Assembly (NCBI GenBank): GCA_016210855.1 | Contig: JACQTJ010000127.1 | Coordinates: 1-34,245 of the forward strand | DNA: 34,245 nucleotides | Direction of reading: 5' to 3' | From: Acidobacteriota bacterium | GTDB lineage: Bacteria; Acidobacteriota; Terriglobia; Acidiferrales; 2-02-FULL-67-57 | In this document: piece after piece, positions 1 to 8,693 of the stretch | Position numbering within the stretch: the stretch's first letter is position 1 | Layout of the letters: each line of letters begins with the position of its first letter | Notes under the pieces: generated by a model | What the model saw: only the letters and a program-made list of their open reading frames with translations | The model's database searches: none | What the model was told of the DNA's origin: nothing | Program-made: the position numbers and the translations under genes

Positions 1-2
1 GC

Positions 3-269
3 ACCGGAGTTCGCGTGGATACCGCCGCCCACGCGGAGGCTGTCATCCCGCCCTACTACGACTCCTTGATCGCCAAGCTCATCACCCACGGCCGCGACCG
101 CAAGGAGGCCGTGGCCCGCATGGCCCGGGCCCTGGAGATGATGGTCATCGAAGGCATCCACACGTCCATCCCTGTCCACCGCCAGATTCTGGCCGACCCC
201 GACTTCCTCGCCGGCCGCTACGACACCCACTTCGCCGAGCGCTTTTTGCGCAACCACATCACGGTGTAG
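3..269 (+). CDS. accC: Biotin carboxylase, C-terminal fragment (5' end outside window)
   Basis: This is the last 88 codons of an open frame that enters from the left edge. It matches the biotin carboxylase C-terminal domain: the [11 protein letters not shown] segment, the [16 protein letters not shown] helix, and the ending [23 protein letters not shown] typical of AccC. The enzyme carboxylates biotin on AccB using ATP and bicarbonate, the first half-reaction of acetyl-CoA carboxylase in fatty acid synthesis, in the cytoplasm. The GTG at 15 is internal, not a start. The catalytic ATP-grasp part lies outside the window, so a propionyl- or pyruvate-carboxylase paralogue cannot be fully excluded. 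The short length after the domain shows no fused transferase domain follows. GC falls sharply right after the stop, at the edge of the restriction-modification cassette. Confidence 0.9.
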   Translation, partial: TGVRVDTAAHAEAVIPPYYDSLIAKLITHGRDRKEAVARMARALEMMVIEGIHTSIPVHRQILADPDFLAGRYDTHFAERFLRNHITV

Positions 270-341
270 ACTGCCCACGTGGTAGCGGTATACTTTCATT
301 TCGGGTTCCGGTATCAGCCGCCAGTAAAGTAGTGTATTTTG

Positions 342-1265
342 ATGCACACCATGAAGAGGGCATCATTCGTTTCCGACTACGACAAGTTCGTCGCCTTCTG
401 TACTTCGGAGTTCAACCGTAATCCAGCGGATGAAGCGTTGCGCTATTTCGACAACCGCTTTTACAATCGGAGAGTTGACAACCAGACGGGGCATTTGCGG
501 CAGGCGTTCTATGCAGCCAAAGAGTTTTTTTCACGCTTCCCACAGGCTAGGAGAGTACGGGCAGAGGTTGTGGTTCAAGGCAGACTTCAAACAGACCGGT
601 GGGGCCATTTGAACCAGTGGATACGCTTCGTTGGTAGTCATAGACAGATTCGCCTACCTGAGGGTGGCGACATGGAAACAGTTCATAAGATCCTACCTGT
701 CAGCCTGGGCGGAATTGTTGAAGGCGGTGGCGGGGCTGGGCCTTCTTTCAAAGTGGTAATACCTCTTGTCGCTAGATACGTTGCGCGAGCAGGAGACAGC
801 CAGCGCACCTTGACGCCGGTAGGGGCTGACATCTGGGAAGAAGACGAGAGAGGGGAAACGGAGCGGCCCACTCGTCGTACGCGTTTCATGACCTCTCGGG
901 TCATCCGCGATTCTCAGAAGTCGCTGGATTTGAAAGCACTGTATGGACACCGCTGTCAAGTTTGTCAGCGGCGCATTGAGGTACGGCGAGGTGATTTCTA
1001 CTCTGAAGCGCACCATCTGCAACCCCTAGGGGGACGACATTCCGGGCCAGACATCAAACCAAACATGCTGGTCGTGTGCCCGTGGCATCATGCTGAATTC
1101 GACTACTTCCTTTTCTTCATTGGCCCTCGTCGAAACCTCACGCATAGGCTCCGGAGGGTTACGCCAACGGAAACCAAACTGACACTGCAAGGTGGGCACA
1201 GGCTCGGAGACGATTTCATTGAGTACAACAACACCTATTTCAGAAAGCTTGCGGCTGAAAAATGA
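342..1265 (+). CDS. HNH endonuclease, probable type II restriction enzyme
   Basis: The C-terminal third carries an HNH (beta-beta-alpha metal) nuclease fold. Numbered from the ATG at 351, C202-x2-C205 and C243-x2-H246 form a structural zinc site, H221/H222 supply the catalytic histidine, N238 is the central Asn and H246/H247 close the motif. The N-terminal 190 residues are not recognised and may bind DNA. Possible starts are TTG 339, ATG 342 and ATG 351; none has a strong ribosome site, and 342 is chosen as the longest ATG frame. The stop overlaps the start of the methyltransferase by 4 nt (ATGA), so the two are translationally coupled. That pairing makes a restriction endonuclease the likely role. 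GC near 50% against about 65% in neighbours suggests transfer. Recognition sequence cannot be inferred. Confidence 0.8.
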   Translation: MHTMKRASFVSDYDKFVAFCTSEFNRNPADEALRYFDNRFYNRRVDNQTGHLRQAFYAAKEFFSRFPQARRVRAEVVVQGRLQTDRWGHLNQWIRFVGSHRQIRLPEGGDMETVHKILPVSLGGIVEGGGGAGPSFKVVIPLVARYVARAGDSQRTLTPVGADIWEEDERGETERPTRRTRFMTSRVIRDSQKSLDLKALYGHRCQVCQRRIEVRRGDFYSEAHHLQPLGGRHSGPDIKPNMLVVCPWHHAEFDYFLFFIGPRRNLTHRLRRVTPTETKLTLQGGHRLGDDFIEYNNTYFRKLAAEK

Positions 1266-2623
1266 GCAATCGACGCAATCAAGCAACTCCGCTTGTCGCC
1301 GGGACCGGAACCATCGTCCACGGCGATTGCACTGAGTTGTTGGCTCAGAAGTCCTTCCCGCTGGTGGACCTTGTTCACACCTCCCCCCCATACAATATCG
1401 ATAAACCTTACCAGGACTACACAGACAAGTTGCACCTTAGCGACTATTTGAAGTTTGTTTCGCGAGTTGCACGCCTTCTTAGCGAGAAAATGCGAAGCGG
1501 TGCGTCACTCTTTTGGCAAACGGGATATACACAGGCATCGCCAAACTCAGACGAGATCAACCCAATTGACGTGCTTACTTTTCCATTGTTCAAGGAGCAC
1601 GGGCTCTATCTCAAGGATCGAATCATCTGGCGCTACTACGGGGGAATGAGCTTCAAGTCGAAGTTCAAGAATCAGCATGAGACCATCCTGTGGTACGTCA
1701 AGGGCGACCCGGAGAATCCGACCGTCCAGCCATACTTTAACATTGACGCTGTGCGTGAGACTTCGCGAGAGCATGACCCCCGTAACAACTTGCTGGGGCG
1801 CAACCCCGGCAACGTTTGGCAGGTTGACCGTGTTGCGTATGGCAGCATTGAGCAGACGTCTCATATTGCGGTTTTCCCGGAAGAGGTAACAGAAAGAATA
1901 ATTCGCGCTTGTTCAAGGCCGGGTGACACGGTTCTTGACCCATTCTTGGGTAGCGGCACCGTCGCCAAAGTGGCCAAGAGCTTAGGGCGAAGCTATCTGG
2001 GTATCGAGCTTTCGCGCGGTTACTACGAAGAGTCAGTCAGACGATTGGGATACCAGCAGCTTGGCGAGCTTGACACCGTTCTTTCCTGGTTGCTCAAGAA
2101 CTTCCTTCTGGGAAGCAGGCGTCGAGCGTCGAGAGAAGATTGTCGTTTTTATTTCAGACAGCTACTGAGGGCAAGACCCACGAACATCGAAGCGCGCCTC
2201 TCCGAATGGTGTCGTGCCTTCACCGGCGTTGATGATGTTCCCAAGAAGGAGAAACCTAAGCTCTGGGCCATGGGCGATGAGTTTCTTAAGAGCATTTCCT
2301 CACCGCGGACTGGCCACCTGGGCTTGCTGAGTAACATCGCTGCTGCCTACCTGAATAACTACAAACTAGCAAAGTGGTTCAACGGTCTCAGGATCGGGCT
2401 TATCGCACATGGTCTTCAGCAAGAGATCGAACCTGTTCTCAAGAGTGATCGCAAGATGGAAAGTGTGCTGGACCGCATAGTTGAAGGAGAGCCTTCGTCT
2501 TACGAATCCAAGCACAAAGGAAACGTAGTGCTGTTGAAGCAAGGGGAGCGGCGCGTCAAGGCGGGGGTAGCGCGTCGAAGAATAAAGGAAGCTCCGTCTG
2601 CAACAGAACCTGTTCTATTCTAG
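1262..2623 (+). CDS. Beta-class site-specific DNA methyltransferase with C-terminal extension
   Basis: The catalytic motif IV TSPPYN (residues 40-45) lies before the AdoMet-binding motif I, VLDPFLGSGTV (224-234); this order defines the beta class of amino-methyltransferases. SPPY is most common in N4-cytosine enzymes but also occurs in N6-adenine ones. The segment between (about 60-220) would hold the remaining catalytic motifs. After the methylase core, about residue 265 on, there is a helical, basic extension of nearly 190 residues that is not recognised; beta-class enzymes usually end soon after motif I/X. It starts inside the stop of the HNH nuclease gene and should protect the host from it. 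Codon use and GC (about 50%) match the nuclease gene, not the chromosome. No controller gene is seen. Confidence 0.9.
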   Translation: MSNRRNQATPLVAGTGTIVHGDCTELLAQKSFPLVDLVHTSPPYNIDKPYQDYTDKLHLSDYLKFVSRVARLLSEKMRSGASLFWQTGYTQASPNSDEINPIDVLTFPLFKEHGLYLKDRIIWRYYGGMSFKSKFKNQHETILWYVKGDPENPTVQPYFNIDAVRETSREHDPRNNLLGRNPGNVWQVDRVAYGSIEQTSHIAVFPEEVTERIIRACSRPGDTVLDPFLGSGTVAKVAKSLGRSYLGIELSRGYYEESVRRLGYQQLGELDTVLSWLLKNFLLGSRRRASREDCRFYFRQLLRARPTNIEARLSEWCRAFTGVDDVPKKEKPKLWAMGDEFLKSISSPRTGHLGLLSNIAAAYLNNYKLAKWFNGLRIGLIAHGLQQEIEPVLKSDRKMESVLDRIVEGEPSSYESKHKGNVVLLKQGERRVKAGVARRRIKEAPSATEPVLF

Positions 2624-2779
2624 TAGCGAAACCTGTTCCTCAACGTCGTCCAAAAGAACCACACCAAGCCCGTTGTACTAGCTGAATAATCCGGACGCAG
2701 ATTTCTCGCCCCGATGAATTGGGGCTCGGAATGACAGGAGGGGCAACTTCCAGTATGCTCGTCGGCTTGGGTTTCGAAA
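2624..2779. other. Intergenic spacer with a GCCCC/GGGGC hairpin
   Basis: This 156-nt gap separates the restriction-modification cassette from thiE. It holds a short inverted repeat (GCCCC at 2708-2712, GGGGC at 2721-2725), followed by TCGGAATGACA. There is no T-run, so it is a weak terminator candidate and more like a dispersed intergenic repeat. No TPP riboswitch core could be recognised ahead of thiE. Confidence 0.4.
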
Positions 2780-3505
2780 ATGCCGCTTGTGCTGCCGCGC
2801 TTCTATGCCATAATCGACCGCTCTCCCGAGGCGTCGGGACGGCCTGAACTCTCCTTGGACGAGATTGTTCGCGCCCTCACGGGGGCGGGGGTTCGACTGA
2901 TTCAGGTCCGCGCCAAACAGGCCCCGCCACGGGCGGGGCAGGCCACCAGCCCCGCCGTCGGCGGGGCCAGCCAGGCGTTGCTCTCTGACACCCGGCGGAT
3001 CCTCTCTCTGGCTCCCTCCGGCTCTCTCGTGATCGTGAACGACCGTGCCGACGTCGCCTGCTTGGCCGGGGCCGCGGGCGTGCACCTCGGCCAGGACGAC
3101 CTCCCGGTAGCCGCCGCTCGCCAGCTGCTCGGTCCGGACCGCCTCATCGGCTGGTCCACCCACAACCAGGAGCAGGTGAAGGCGGGGGATGCGTTGCCGA
3201 TAGACTACCTGGCCTTCGGGCCGGTGTTTCCCACCGCCACCAAGCCGAACGCCGCCCCCGTGGTGGGGCTGGCGGCCCTGCGGGCGGCGCGGGCGCTCAC
3301 CAAGAAGCCGCTGGTCGCCATCGGCGGCATCACTCCGGCGAACGCGGCCCAGGCCCTCGAAGCTGGAGCGGATTCGGTGGCGGTGATCAGCGGCTGGCTT
3401 GTCCCGACGAAGGAGGGGCTGGCCCCGCCAACGGCGGGCCTGGCCGCCGGGGAGCTGGCCGCGCGCCTGGAGGAATTCCGCCGGGCGCTAGGACGGCTGG
3501 ACTAG
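2780..3505 (+). CDS. thiE: Thiamine-phosphate synthase
   Basis: ThiE joins hydroxymethylpyrimidine pyrophosphate to thiazole phosphate to give thiamine phosphate. Visible family hallmarks are the TIM-barrel start RFYAIIDRS, IQVRAK (about 40-46, contacts the pyrophosphate), VIVNDRADVA, GVHLGQDDLP, IGWSTHN, YLAFGPVFPTATK and VAIGGI. The length of 241 residues is above the usual 205-220, because two GC-rich palindromic stretches have been added in frame: residues 48-65 after the RAK loop, and about residues 214-222 near the C-terminus. Both lie where insertions could be tolerated, and all core motifs are intact, so activity is plausible. ATG 2780 gives the standard N-terminus. The gene follows the lower-GC cassette and is followed after 15 nt by a permease gene. 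Confidence 0.92.
   Translation: MPLVLPRFYAIIDRSPEASGRPELSLDEIVRALTGAGVRLIQVRAKQAPPRAGQATSPAVGGASQALLSDTRRILSLAPSGSLVIVNDRADVACLAGAAGVHLGQDDLPVAAARQLLGPDRLIGWSTHNQEQVKAGDALPIDYLAFGPVFPTATKPNAAPVVGLAALRAARALTKKPLVAIGGITPANAAQALEAGADSVAVISGWLVPTKEGLAPPTAGLAAGELAARLEEFRRALGRLD
2921..2972. repeat. Two adjacent GC-rich palindromes inserted in thiE
   Basis: Two 19-nt palindromes, each GCCCCGCC-N3-GGCGGGGC or nearly so, sit at 2921-2939 and 2949-2967. They encode APPRAGQA and TSPAVGGAS within thiE and preserve the frame. The second is almost identical over about 33 nt to one at 33633-33665 in an SDR gene, and both are read in the same phase. Confidence 0.8.
3421..3440. repeat. Third GC-rich palindrome, C-terminal end of thiE
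   Basis: The imperfect palindrome GGCCCCGCC-AAC-GGCGGGCC encodes APPTAGLA and uses the same codon phase as the first palindrome at 2921. It adds residues after the last barrel strand of ThiE. Confidence 0.65.
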
Positions 3506-3520
3506 CATCCAAGAGAGGCA

Positions 3521-5047
3521 ATGGCTGAAGCCGCCATAACCCGAACGGTGGAGACGGCCAAGGTAGAGCTGGTCAAGGGCCTGGGCCTGCTCGACTCCAC
3601 CATGATCGTGATCGGCTCGATGATCGGCTCGGGGATTTTCATCGTCTCGGCTGACATCGCCCGCCAGGTGAACAGCCCCGGGCTGCTCCTGGGGGTGTGG
3701 GCGGTGACCGGCCTGATGACGCTGATCGGCGCCCTGAGCTACGGTGAGCTGGCCGCCGCCATGCCCAAGGCCGGCGGCCAATACGTCTACCTGCGAGAGT
3801 CGCTCGGCGCGCTCTGGGGCTTCCTCTACGGCTGGGCCATGCTGCTCGTCATCCAGACCGCCACCATCGCTGCCGTGGCCATCGCCTTTGCGAAATTCAC
3901 CGGCGTGCTGTTCCCCTGGTTTTCCTCTTCGACCTGGATCTGGAAGTTGGGGACGCTTGGGCCCTTCAAGCTGTGGTTCGGAGAGCTCGGGCCCTACAAC
4001 GTCGGGTTGAACACCCAGAATCTGCTCGCCATTCTTTCCGTTGTCTTCCTCACCTGGGTGAACACCCGCGGGCTGCGCACCGGTGCGGTGGTGCAAAATA
4101 TCTTCACCTTCGCGAAGACGGCTGCCCTGGTGGCGCTGATTGGGCTCGGCTTCCTGTTCGCCACCCAGGCAGCCCGCCACGCCAATTTCGCTGATTTCTG
4201 GGGCCAGGTCGGTCTGTCGGCCCTGCATCCCTATGCGGTGGGCAGCGAGACCCTGTGGATCAGTACGCTGACTCTCGTCGGGGTGGCCATGGTCGGGTCG
4301 CTGTTTGCTTCCGACGCCTGGAACAACGTCACCTTCACGGCCGGCGAGGTGAAGAACCCCAGCCGCAACCTGCCTCTCTCGCTGGCGCTGGGCGCGGGAG
4401 TCGTGACCCTGATCTACCTGCTGGCGAACGTCTCCTACCTGAACGTGCTGCCGCTGGGCGGCGAACGGACGGCCGGAGCCGTGCTCGGTCGAGGCATCCA
4501 GTTCGCCACCGAAGACCGGGTAGGCACAGCGGTGGCGGAAGTGATCTTCGGCCCTACGGGTGCGATTCTTATGGCGATTGCCATCATGATCTCGACCTTC
4601 GGATGCAACAACGGGCTGATTCTCGCTGGGGCCCGGATCTATTACGCCATGGCCCGCGATGGCCTGTTCTTCCAGCGCGTGGGCATCGTAAACCGCCACC
4701 ATGTTCCGGGAGCGGCCCTCTTTGTTCAGTGCCTCTGGGCCTCGGCCTTGTGTCTGTCGGGGACTTATAGCCAGTTGCTTGACTTCCTCATCTTTACCGT
4801 GGTGGTCTTCTACATTCTGACCCTGCTCGGGTTGTTTGTGCTCCGGGTCCGCCAGCCGGATCTGCCCCGTCCCTACCGGGCCTTTGGGTATCCGATCTTG
4901 CCGGCGCTCTACATCCTGCTGGCCGTCTTCATCGAAGTGCAACTGCTGCGCTACAAGCCGCAGTACACCTGGCCCGGGCTGATTATCGTGGCCCTGGGGA
5001 TCCCGGTCTATTTTCTCTGGAGGCGCACGTCGCGGGCTGTCAGCTAG
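3521..5047 (+). CDS. APC-superfamily amino acid permease
   Basis: A 508-residue integral membrane protein with about 12 hydrophobic segments. It has the APC helix-1 signature GSMIGSGIF (32-40), whose unwound glycines bind the substrate amino group, and the helix-2/3 signature ALSYGELAAAMPKAGGQYVYLRE. Near the end, LPRPYRAFGYPILPALY is the usual loop before the last two helices. These place it among basic or neutral amino acid transporters and antiporters of the inner membrane; the substrate cannot be told. The start ATG 3521 has GAGAGG about 5 nt upstream. It lies 15 nt after thiE and 27 nt before a second APC gene, so the three may be co-transcribed. Confidence 0.88.
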   Translation: MAEAAITRTVETAKVELVKGLGLLDSTMIVIGSMIGSGIFIVSADIARQVNSPGLLLGVWAVTGLMTLIGALSYGELAAAMPKAGGQYVYLRESLGALWGFLYGWAMLLVIQTATIAAVAIAFAKFTGVLFPWFSSSTWIWKLGTLGPFKLWFGELGPYNVGLNTQNLLAILSVVFLTWVNTRGLRTGAVVQNIFTFAKTAALVALIGLGFLFATQAARHANFADFWGQVGLSALHPYAVGSETLWISTLTLVGVAMVGSLFASDAWNNVTFTAGEVKNPSRNLPLSLALGAGVVTLIYLLANVSYLNVLPLGGERTAGAVLGRGIQFATEDRVGTAVAEVIFGPTGAILMAIAIMISTFGCNNGLILAGARIYYAMARDGLFFQRVGIVNRHHVPGAALFVQCLWASALCLSGTYSQLLDFLIFTVVVFYILTLLGLFVLRVRQPDLPRPYRAFGYPILPALYILLAVFIEVQLLRYKPQYTWPGLIIVALGIPVYFLWRRTSRAVS

Positions 5048-5074
5048 GCCCCACACCACACGCGCGGAGGGACA

Positions 5075-6535
5075 ATGGCGAGTCGCCTGCTCATCACCAA
5101 GCCCCTGAGCCTACTGCAACAGGAAGCCGCCGACACCGAGCACGGCCTGAAACGAGCCCTGCGCGCCATTGACCTGGTGATGCTGGGCGTGGGCGCCATC
5201 ATCGGCGCCGGCATCTTCGTGCTCACCGGGAACGCCGCCGCCTCCCACGCCGGCCCCGCCATCGTGCTCTCCATGGTGCTGGCCGGAGTGGGCTGCACCT
5301 TCGCCGGCCTCTGCTACGCGGAGATGGCCTCGATGATTCCCATCGCCGGCAGCGCCTACACCTACTCCTACGCCACCCTGGGGGAGTTCTTCGCCTGGGT
5401 CATCGGCTGGGACTTGATCCTGGAGTACGCCCTGGGGGCGGCTACGGTGTCGGTGGGCTGGTCGGGTCTGGTGGTGAGCTTCCTCCACGATATTGGCATC
5501 GCCATCCCGGCGCGTTTGACCGCCGGGCCCTTCCAGATGGTGAGCCTGCCGGATGGCAGTCAGGTTGCCGGGTTCGTCAATCTTCCCGCCCTGCTGATTG
5601 TTCTGTTTGTCACCTTCCTCCTGGTGGTGGGCATCCGGGAGTCCGCCAACGTCAATAACTTCATCGTGTTTGTGAAGGTCGGGGTGGTGGTGGCGTTCAT
5701 CCTGGCCGGCATCGGCTACATCAACCGCGACAACTGGACCCCGTTCATTCCTCCGAACACCGGCACCTTCGGGGCGTTCGGCTGGAGCGGCATCCTGGCC
5801 GGCGCGGGCGTGATTTTCTTTGCCTACATCGGCTTTGATGCCGTCTCCACCGCCGCCCAGGAGGCCCGCAACCCCCAGCGGGACTTGCCCATTGGCATCC
5901 TGGGCAGCCTGGTGGTGTGCACCATCCTGTACATCCTCTTCGCCGCGGTGCTCACGGGCGTCGTGCCCTACTCGAAGCTCAACACCGCGGCCCCCGTGGC
6001 CGTGGGCGTCGACGCCATGAAGCTGGCCTGGCTGGGCACGGCCATGAAGCTCGGCGCCATCGCCGGCTTGACCTCCGTCATGCTGGTCATGCTGCTCGGC
6101 CAGCCCCGCATCTTCTGGACCATGGCCGGCGACGGCCTGCTGCCGAGCTGGTTCACCCGAGTCCACCCCCGCTTCCGCACCCCCTACATCACCACCATTC
6201 TCACCGGCGTCGCCGTGGCTGTCACCGGCGCCCTGTTCCCCATCGGAGTGCTGGGCAACCTCGTCAGTATCGGCACCCTGTTCGCCTTTGTGCTGGTCTG
6301 TGGCGGGGTGATCTGGATGCGGCGCCGCCAGCCCACCGTGCCTCGGCCCTTCAGGACTCCCTGGGTCCCCGTGGTTCCGATCCTGGGAATGGTCATTTGC
6401 TTTGCCATGATGCTGGGCCTGGGCCGGGAGACCTGGGAGCGGTTGATCATCTGGCTGATCATCGGCTTGGTCATCTACTTCACCTACGGCATCCGCCACA
6501 GCCGCATCGCCCGCCTGCGCGCCAGCGGCGATTGA
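5075..6535 (+). CDS. Cationic amino acid transporter-like APC permease
   Basis: A 486-residue inner-membrane permease. The N-terminal cytoplasmic segment EHGLKRALRAIDLVMLGVG leads into helix 1 with GAIIGAGIF (40-48). CYAEMASMIPIAGSAYTYSYATLGE is the second signature, and NPQRDLPIGI follows helix 6; these are typical of the CAT branch (YfnA-like). Predicted substrates are cationic or other amino acids, by family only. The start ATG 5075 has a strong GGAGGG 5 nt upstream. It is only distantly similar to the preceding permease, so the pair is not a recent duplication. It is followed by a 62-nt gap and the phosphatase gene. Confidence 0.88.
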   Translation: MASRLLITKPLSLLQQEAADTEHGLKRALRAIDLVMLGVGAIIGAGIFVLTGNAAASHAGPAIVLSMVLAGVGCTFAGLCYAEMASMIPIAGSAYTYSYATLGEFFAWVIGWDLILEYALGAATVSVGWSGLVVSFLHDIGIAIPARLTAGPFQMVSLPDGSQVAGFVNLPALLIVLFVTFLLVVGIRESANVNNFIVFVKVGVVVAFILAGIGYINRDNWTPFIPPNTGTFGAFGWSGILAGAGVIFFAYIGFDAVSTAAQEARNPQRDLPIGILGSLVVCTILYILFAAVLTGVVPYSKLNTAAPVAVGVDAMKLAWLGTAMKLGAIAGLTSVMLVMLLGQPRIFWTMAGDGLLPSWFTRVHPRFRTPYITTILTGVAVAVTGALFPIGVLGNLVSIGTLFAFVLVCGGVIWMRRRQPTVPRPFRTPWVPVVPILGMVICFAMMLGLGRETWERLIIWLIIGLVIYFTYGIRHSRIARLRASGD

Positions 6536-6597
6536 CACCCGCCCGCGTTTCTGCCACTTTTCTTTCTCGACTCGCATAGAGCCGAAGCGGAGAATCC

Positions 6598-8589
6598 ATG
6601 TCTTTTCCGTCGGCAGGGAAGAGGCGTCCACGCTTCAGCGTCGCCTGGGGTGCCGGAATCTCACTGGTCGCCTTTGTGGGCGCCTGGCTGGTCGGGGCCA
6701 CCGGCCCGCAACTGGTGTTCGGGCTGCTGGTGGTCGTCCTGGGGTTCATCCTGGGGGTGCGGGTTCTGGCCCGCTGGCGGACCCGCTTGCTCTGGCGGCT
6801 GCGCAACCGGCTGCTCGTAGCCTACGTCCTCATCGGCTTCATCCCCGTGGTTCTCCTGCTTCTCATCGGGCTGATTGCTGCCTGGACGGTCTATGGGAAA
6901 GTGGCGGTCTATCAGGTGACAGGTCGGCTGGAGCGTCTCCAGGCAGAACTCCAGGACGGGGCCTCGGACTTGGCCTCGGCGCTTGAGGTGGCGGCAACCC
7001 TCGAGGGGCGGCTGCGCCCCGAGGTGGCTCGCCGCATCCTGGACGTTCACACCGCCGCGGCCAGCCAAAGCCAACCCCCAAGACAGATGCGCCTGCTCGG
7101 CGGTCCCCTGCCGCTGCCCGGCAACCTGCCCGCCTGGCTGCGCAACCAGCACTTCTCCGGCGTGCTTATAGGCGGCCAGGAGGCGGAGCTGGTGGTCACT
7201 CGCCCCGTGCGCGTGGCCGGCGACACGCTGACCGCGGCCTTGGTGGTGCCCCTCGACGACGCTGTCCTCGCCTATCTCGGCCGCGACCTCGGCCGGGTCT
7301 CTCTGCTGCTCATGAGGGAAGAGCCCGCCTCGGGGTCCTCCCGGGAGCGGGACATCCCCGTGGGGGGCAAGAGTTACACCATCTTGCGACTCATCGAGGA
7401 CAAGCGCCCCCTCCCCCCTCCGCTCGGATGGTGGGACTCGACCATCAGCTTCTTGGCTTCTCATCCCACCTCCCTGAGAGACACCGGACGGCCGGGCCCG
7501 CCTCTTGTTCTTCAGGTCGAATCCCGCGTGGCCACCGTCCACTTGCAGCTCACCCGCCGCCTGGGAGAGTTCTCCGGCATCCCCTTTACCTTCTTGACCG
7601 TCTTTGCGGTGCTCTTCCTGATCTTGCAGATGGCGGCCTTGTGGATCGGGACCAAGCTCACCCGCAGCATCACCGCGGCGGTCGGCGACCTCTATGATGC
7701 CACCCAGCGCCTGCAACGGGGCGATTTCTCCGCCCGCATTCCTCACCGGCGCGACGACCAGCTCGGAGCCCTGAGCGATTCCTTCAACCAAATGGCGGCT
7801 TCCCTGGAGGGCTTGCTTGAAGAATCCCGAGAGCGCCAGCGGCTGGAGCAGGAGCTGGAAATTGCTCGCCAGGTGCAGGAGCAGCTCTTCCCGCGCGAGA
7901 GCCCGCGGCTCAACACCCTGCAGCTGGTGGGGCGCTGCCGGGCCGCCCGCGTGGTCAGCGGGGACTACTACGACTACGGCCTGGCCGAGCCCGGAAAGCT
8001 CATCTTCACCATCGGCGACATCTGCGGCAAAGGAATCTCTGCGGCCCTGCTGATGGCCACCATCCAATCCGTCATCCGCACCCAGGTCTATGCCGGCCGC
8101 CTGGAGGGGCGCCTCACCCAACTGAGCATGGCTGAGCTGGTGGGCCGGGTGAACCGCCAGCTCTGCGCCACCACCAGCCCGGAGAAATACTCCAGCCTGT
8201 TCCTGGCTCACTACGACGACACCAGCCGGCAACTCACCTACACGAACGCCGGCCACCTGCCCCCCATCCTGATCCGGGGAGGGCACAGTGAGCAGCTGAC
8301 CGCGGGGGGACCGGTGGTGGGACTATTCCCCAACCTGACCTACGAGCAGGCCACGGTCGAGCTCCGGCCGGGCGACTGGCTGGTCGCCTTCACGGACGGG
8401 CTGACCGAAGTCGAGAATTCCTACGAGGAAGAGTACGGCATCGAGCGGGTGGTGGCGTTCCTGGAGCGCAGTGCGAACCACGCCAGTCCGGACCAGTTGG
8501 TCGAAGCCCTCCTGGCGGAGCTCGACCAGTGGGCCCCCGGGGTGGAGCCGGCCGACGACTGCACGGTGGTGGCGGCTCGGGCCTGTTGA
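6598..8589 (+). CDS. Membrane HAMP-domain PP2C phosphatase (RsbU/SpoIIE type)
   Basis: A 663-residue sensor-phosphatase. Hydrophobic segments lie at about 18-55 and 72-100, then an extracytoplasmic sensor region to about 325, a third membrane helix (about 327-351), a HAMP domain (352-404), a short coiled coil (REROQ-type, LEQELEIARQVQEQLFP) and the SpoIIE/PP2C catalytic domain (440-660). Metal-binding aspartates are D456 (SGDYYD), D474 (GDICGKG) and D600 (FTDGLTE). In this family the enzyme dephosphorylates an anti-anti-sigma (STAS) protein and so frees a sigma factor in response to a signal; no STAS or kinase gene is nearby, so the target is unknown. The start ATG 6598 has GGAGAA 5 nt upstream. 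Confidence 0.93.
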   Translation: MSFPSAGKRRPRFSVAWGAGISLVAFVGAWLVGATGPQLVFGLLVVVLGFILGVRVLARWRTRLLWRLRNRLLVAYVLIGFIPVVLLLLIGLIAAWTVYGKVAVYQVTGRLERLQAELQDGASDLASALEVAATLEGRLRPEVARRILDVHTAAASQSQPPRQMRLLGGPLPLPGNLPAWLRNQHFSGVLIGGQEAELVVTRPVRVAGDTLTAALVVPLDDAVLAYLGRDLGRVSLLLMREEPASGSSRERDIPVGGKSYTILRLIEDKRPLPPPLGWWDSTISFLASHPTSLRDTGRPGPPLVLQVESRVATVHLQLTRRLGEFSGIPFTFLTVFAVLFLILQMAALWIGTKLTRSITAAVGDLYDATQRLQRGDFSARIPHRRDDQLGALSDSFNQMAASLEGLLEESRERQRLEQELEIARQVQEQLFPRESPRLNTLQLVGRCRAARVVSGDYYDYGLAEPGKLIFTIGDICGKGISAALLMATIQSVIRTQVYAGRLEGRLTQLSMAELVGRVNRQLCATTSPEKYSSLFLAHYDDTSRQLTYTNAGHLPPILIRGGHSEQLTAGGPVVGLFPNLTYEQATVELRPGDWLVAFTDGLTEVENSYEEEYGIERVVAFLERSANHASPDQLVEALLAELDQWAPGVEPADDCTVVAARAC

Positions 8590-8693
8590 GCCCGGCCGGG
8601 GTCGGAGAGAAATCGGTCTTTGGTGTATACTGCAACCGCGGGCCTCAATCGTTTGACCGCAGAAGCCTACAGGCAAATACGGGAGCCTCGGCC

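Noticed and set aside
2624-2779. Possible TPP riboswitch before thiE
   Set aside because: The conserved CUGAGA and ACCUGA cores are not present.
3488-6631. Very long open frames on the minus strand opposite both permease genes
   Set aside because: They are GC-rich shadows with repetitive Gly/Gln/His/Asp composition and no family signature; the plus-strand permeases are clear.
6661-8286. A 541-codon minus-strand frame opposite the phosphatase gene
   Set aside because: Same compositional shadow; the plus strand has full PP2C motifs.
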